Positions 12,366-12,540 of a stretch of DNA of 12,540 bases are shown piece by piece. The notes beneath the pieces are model-generated. The model was not told where the DNA came from, searched no databases, and saw nothing but the letters and a program-made list of their open reading frames with translations. This DNA is from JBGPBY01 sp041481485. GTDB taxonomy: Bacteria; Acidobacteriota; Terriglobia; 20CM-2-55-15. The position numbers and the translations under genes were made by a program. Where the stretch lies: positions 1 through 12,540 of the forward strand of contig JBGPBY010000176.1 of NCBI GenBank assembly GCA_041481485.1. The letters run 5' to 3'. Numbering within the stretch: the first letter of the stretch is position 1; each line of letters begins with the position of its first letter.

Positions 12366-12446
12366 CACTGTAGGCGCGGTCTATGACCGCGCACAATGGC
12401 GTGGAATGCCGTCCTGCGAATTGTGCGCGGTCATAGCGGCCTTACC
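12366..12446. repeat. Family 1 paired-palindrome repeat, copy 5, right unit decayed
   Basis: The left unit cactgtaggcgcggtc-tat-gaccgcgc (12366-12392) is intact and matches copy 4. The spacer (12393-12424) is 32 bases and aligns without gaps to copy 1. The right unit starts gcgcggtcatag but continues cggccttacc instead of accgcgcctaca, so the second hairpin is broken. Confidence 0.8.
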
Positions 12447-12540
12447 CGATGGATCGTGAGACATCGAGAGAGAAACTCAGGAACGCTTACCCGGCAAGAT
12501 TCACCTAGAATGAATGCGCATCCGGGAACAGAGGCCGAAC
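12447..12540. other. Window edge with no assignable gene
   Basis: No hairpin or long frame is visible. A -10-like TAGAAT (12506-12511) is followed at once by ATG codons at 12510 and 12514 that could open a gene running past the edge, but too little is present to support either. Confidence 0.4.

Noticed and set aside
12510..12540. Start of a further gene at the window edge
   Set aside because: Two overlapping ATG codons in different frames follow a TAGAAT, but about ten codons remain and no ribosome-binding site distinguishes them.

Overview
The window looks like chromosomal DNA from a Gram-negative bacterium, most likely a member of the Acidobacteriota. The grounds are family-level: a long outer-membrane receptor with an N-terminal carboxypeptidase-regulatory-like domain and a TonB-receptor-like plug (Oar-like type), a separate small exported protein with the same kind of domain, a DUF4159 protein, an Omp85-type barrel, and dense palindromic intergenic repeats. 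This taxonomic call is inference; there is no rRNA or other phylogenetic marker gene here. Nothing indicates a phage, plasmid, CRISPR array, defence system, tRNA or rRNA.

Layout. 1-392: non-coding, packed with inverted repeats, including a palindromic element that seems to sit inside a repeat unit. 393-2093: two + strand genes, an exported DUF4159 protein and a membrane-anchored PIG-L/LmbE-type deacetylase. 2097-3398: convergent Omp85-type barrel protein (-). 3399-3750: intergenic, with one shortened copy of a second repeat family. 3751-4173: small exported carboxypeptidase-regulatory-like protein (-). 4174-4871: about 700 bases of non-coding DNA with several copies of the second repeat family, two of them head to head. 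4872-7724: the large receptor-like barrel (+). 7742-9578: undecaprenyl-diphosphatase and a fatty-acid-hydroxylase/sterol-desaturase family membrane enzyme, both on - and probably co-transcribed. 9579-9951: two paired-palindrome repeats, then a good sigma70-type promoter. 9952-12337: a three-gene polar amino acid ABC importer (lipoprotein binding protein, permease, ATPase). 12338-12540: another paired-palindrome repeat and an unassigned edge.

How the genes fit together. The importer is a clear functional unit. The PIG-L, Omp85, receptor, UppP and hydroxylase genes all act at the envelope (cell surface, outer membrane, lipid carrier recycling, membrane lipid modification), but I see no evidence that they form one pathway. 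The most unusual content is non-coding. Family 1 is a composite of two inverted palindromes around a spacer of constant length and partly constant sequence; it has three well-preserved copies, one copy with a longer spacer and one disrupted copy. Family 2 is a multi-hairpin repeat with at least four copies in various states. Several genes start with TTG or GTG, and three genes have a -10-like hexamer ending 9-10 bases before the start codon with little or no ribosome-binding site, suggesting leaderless messages.
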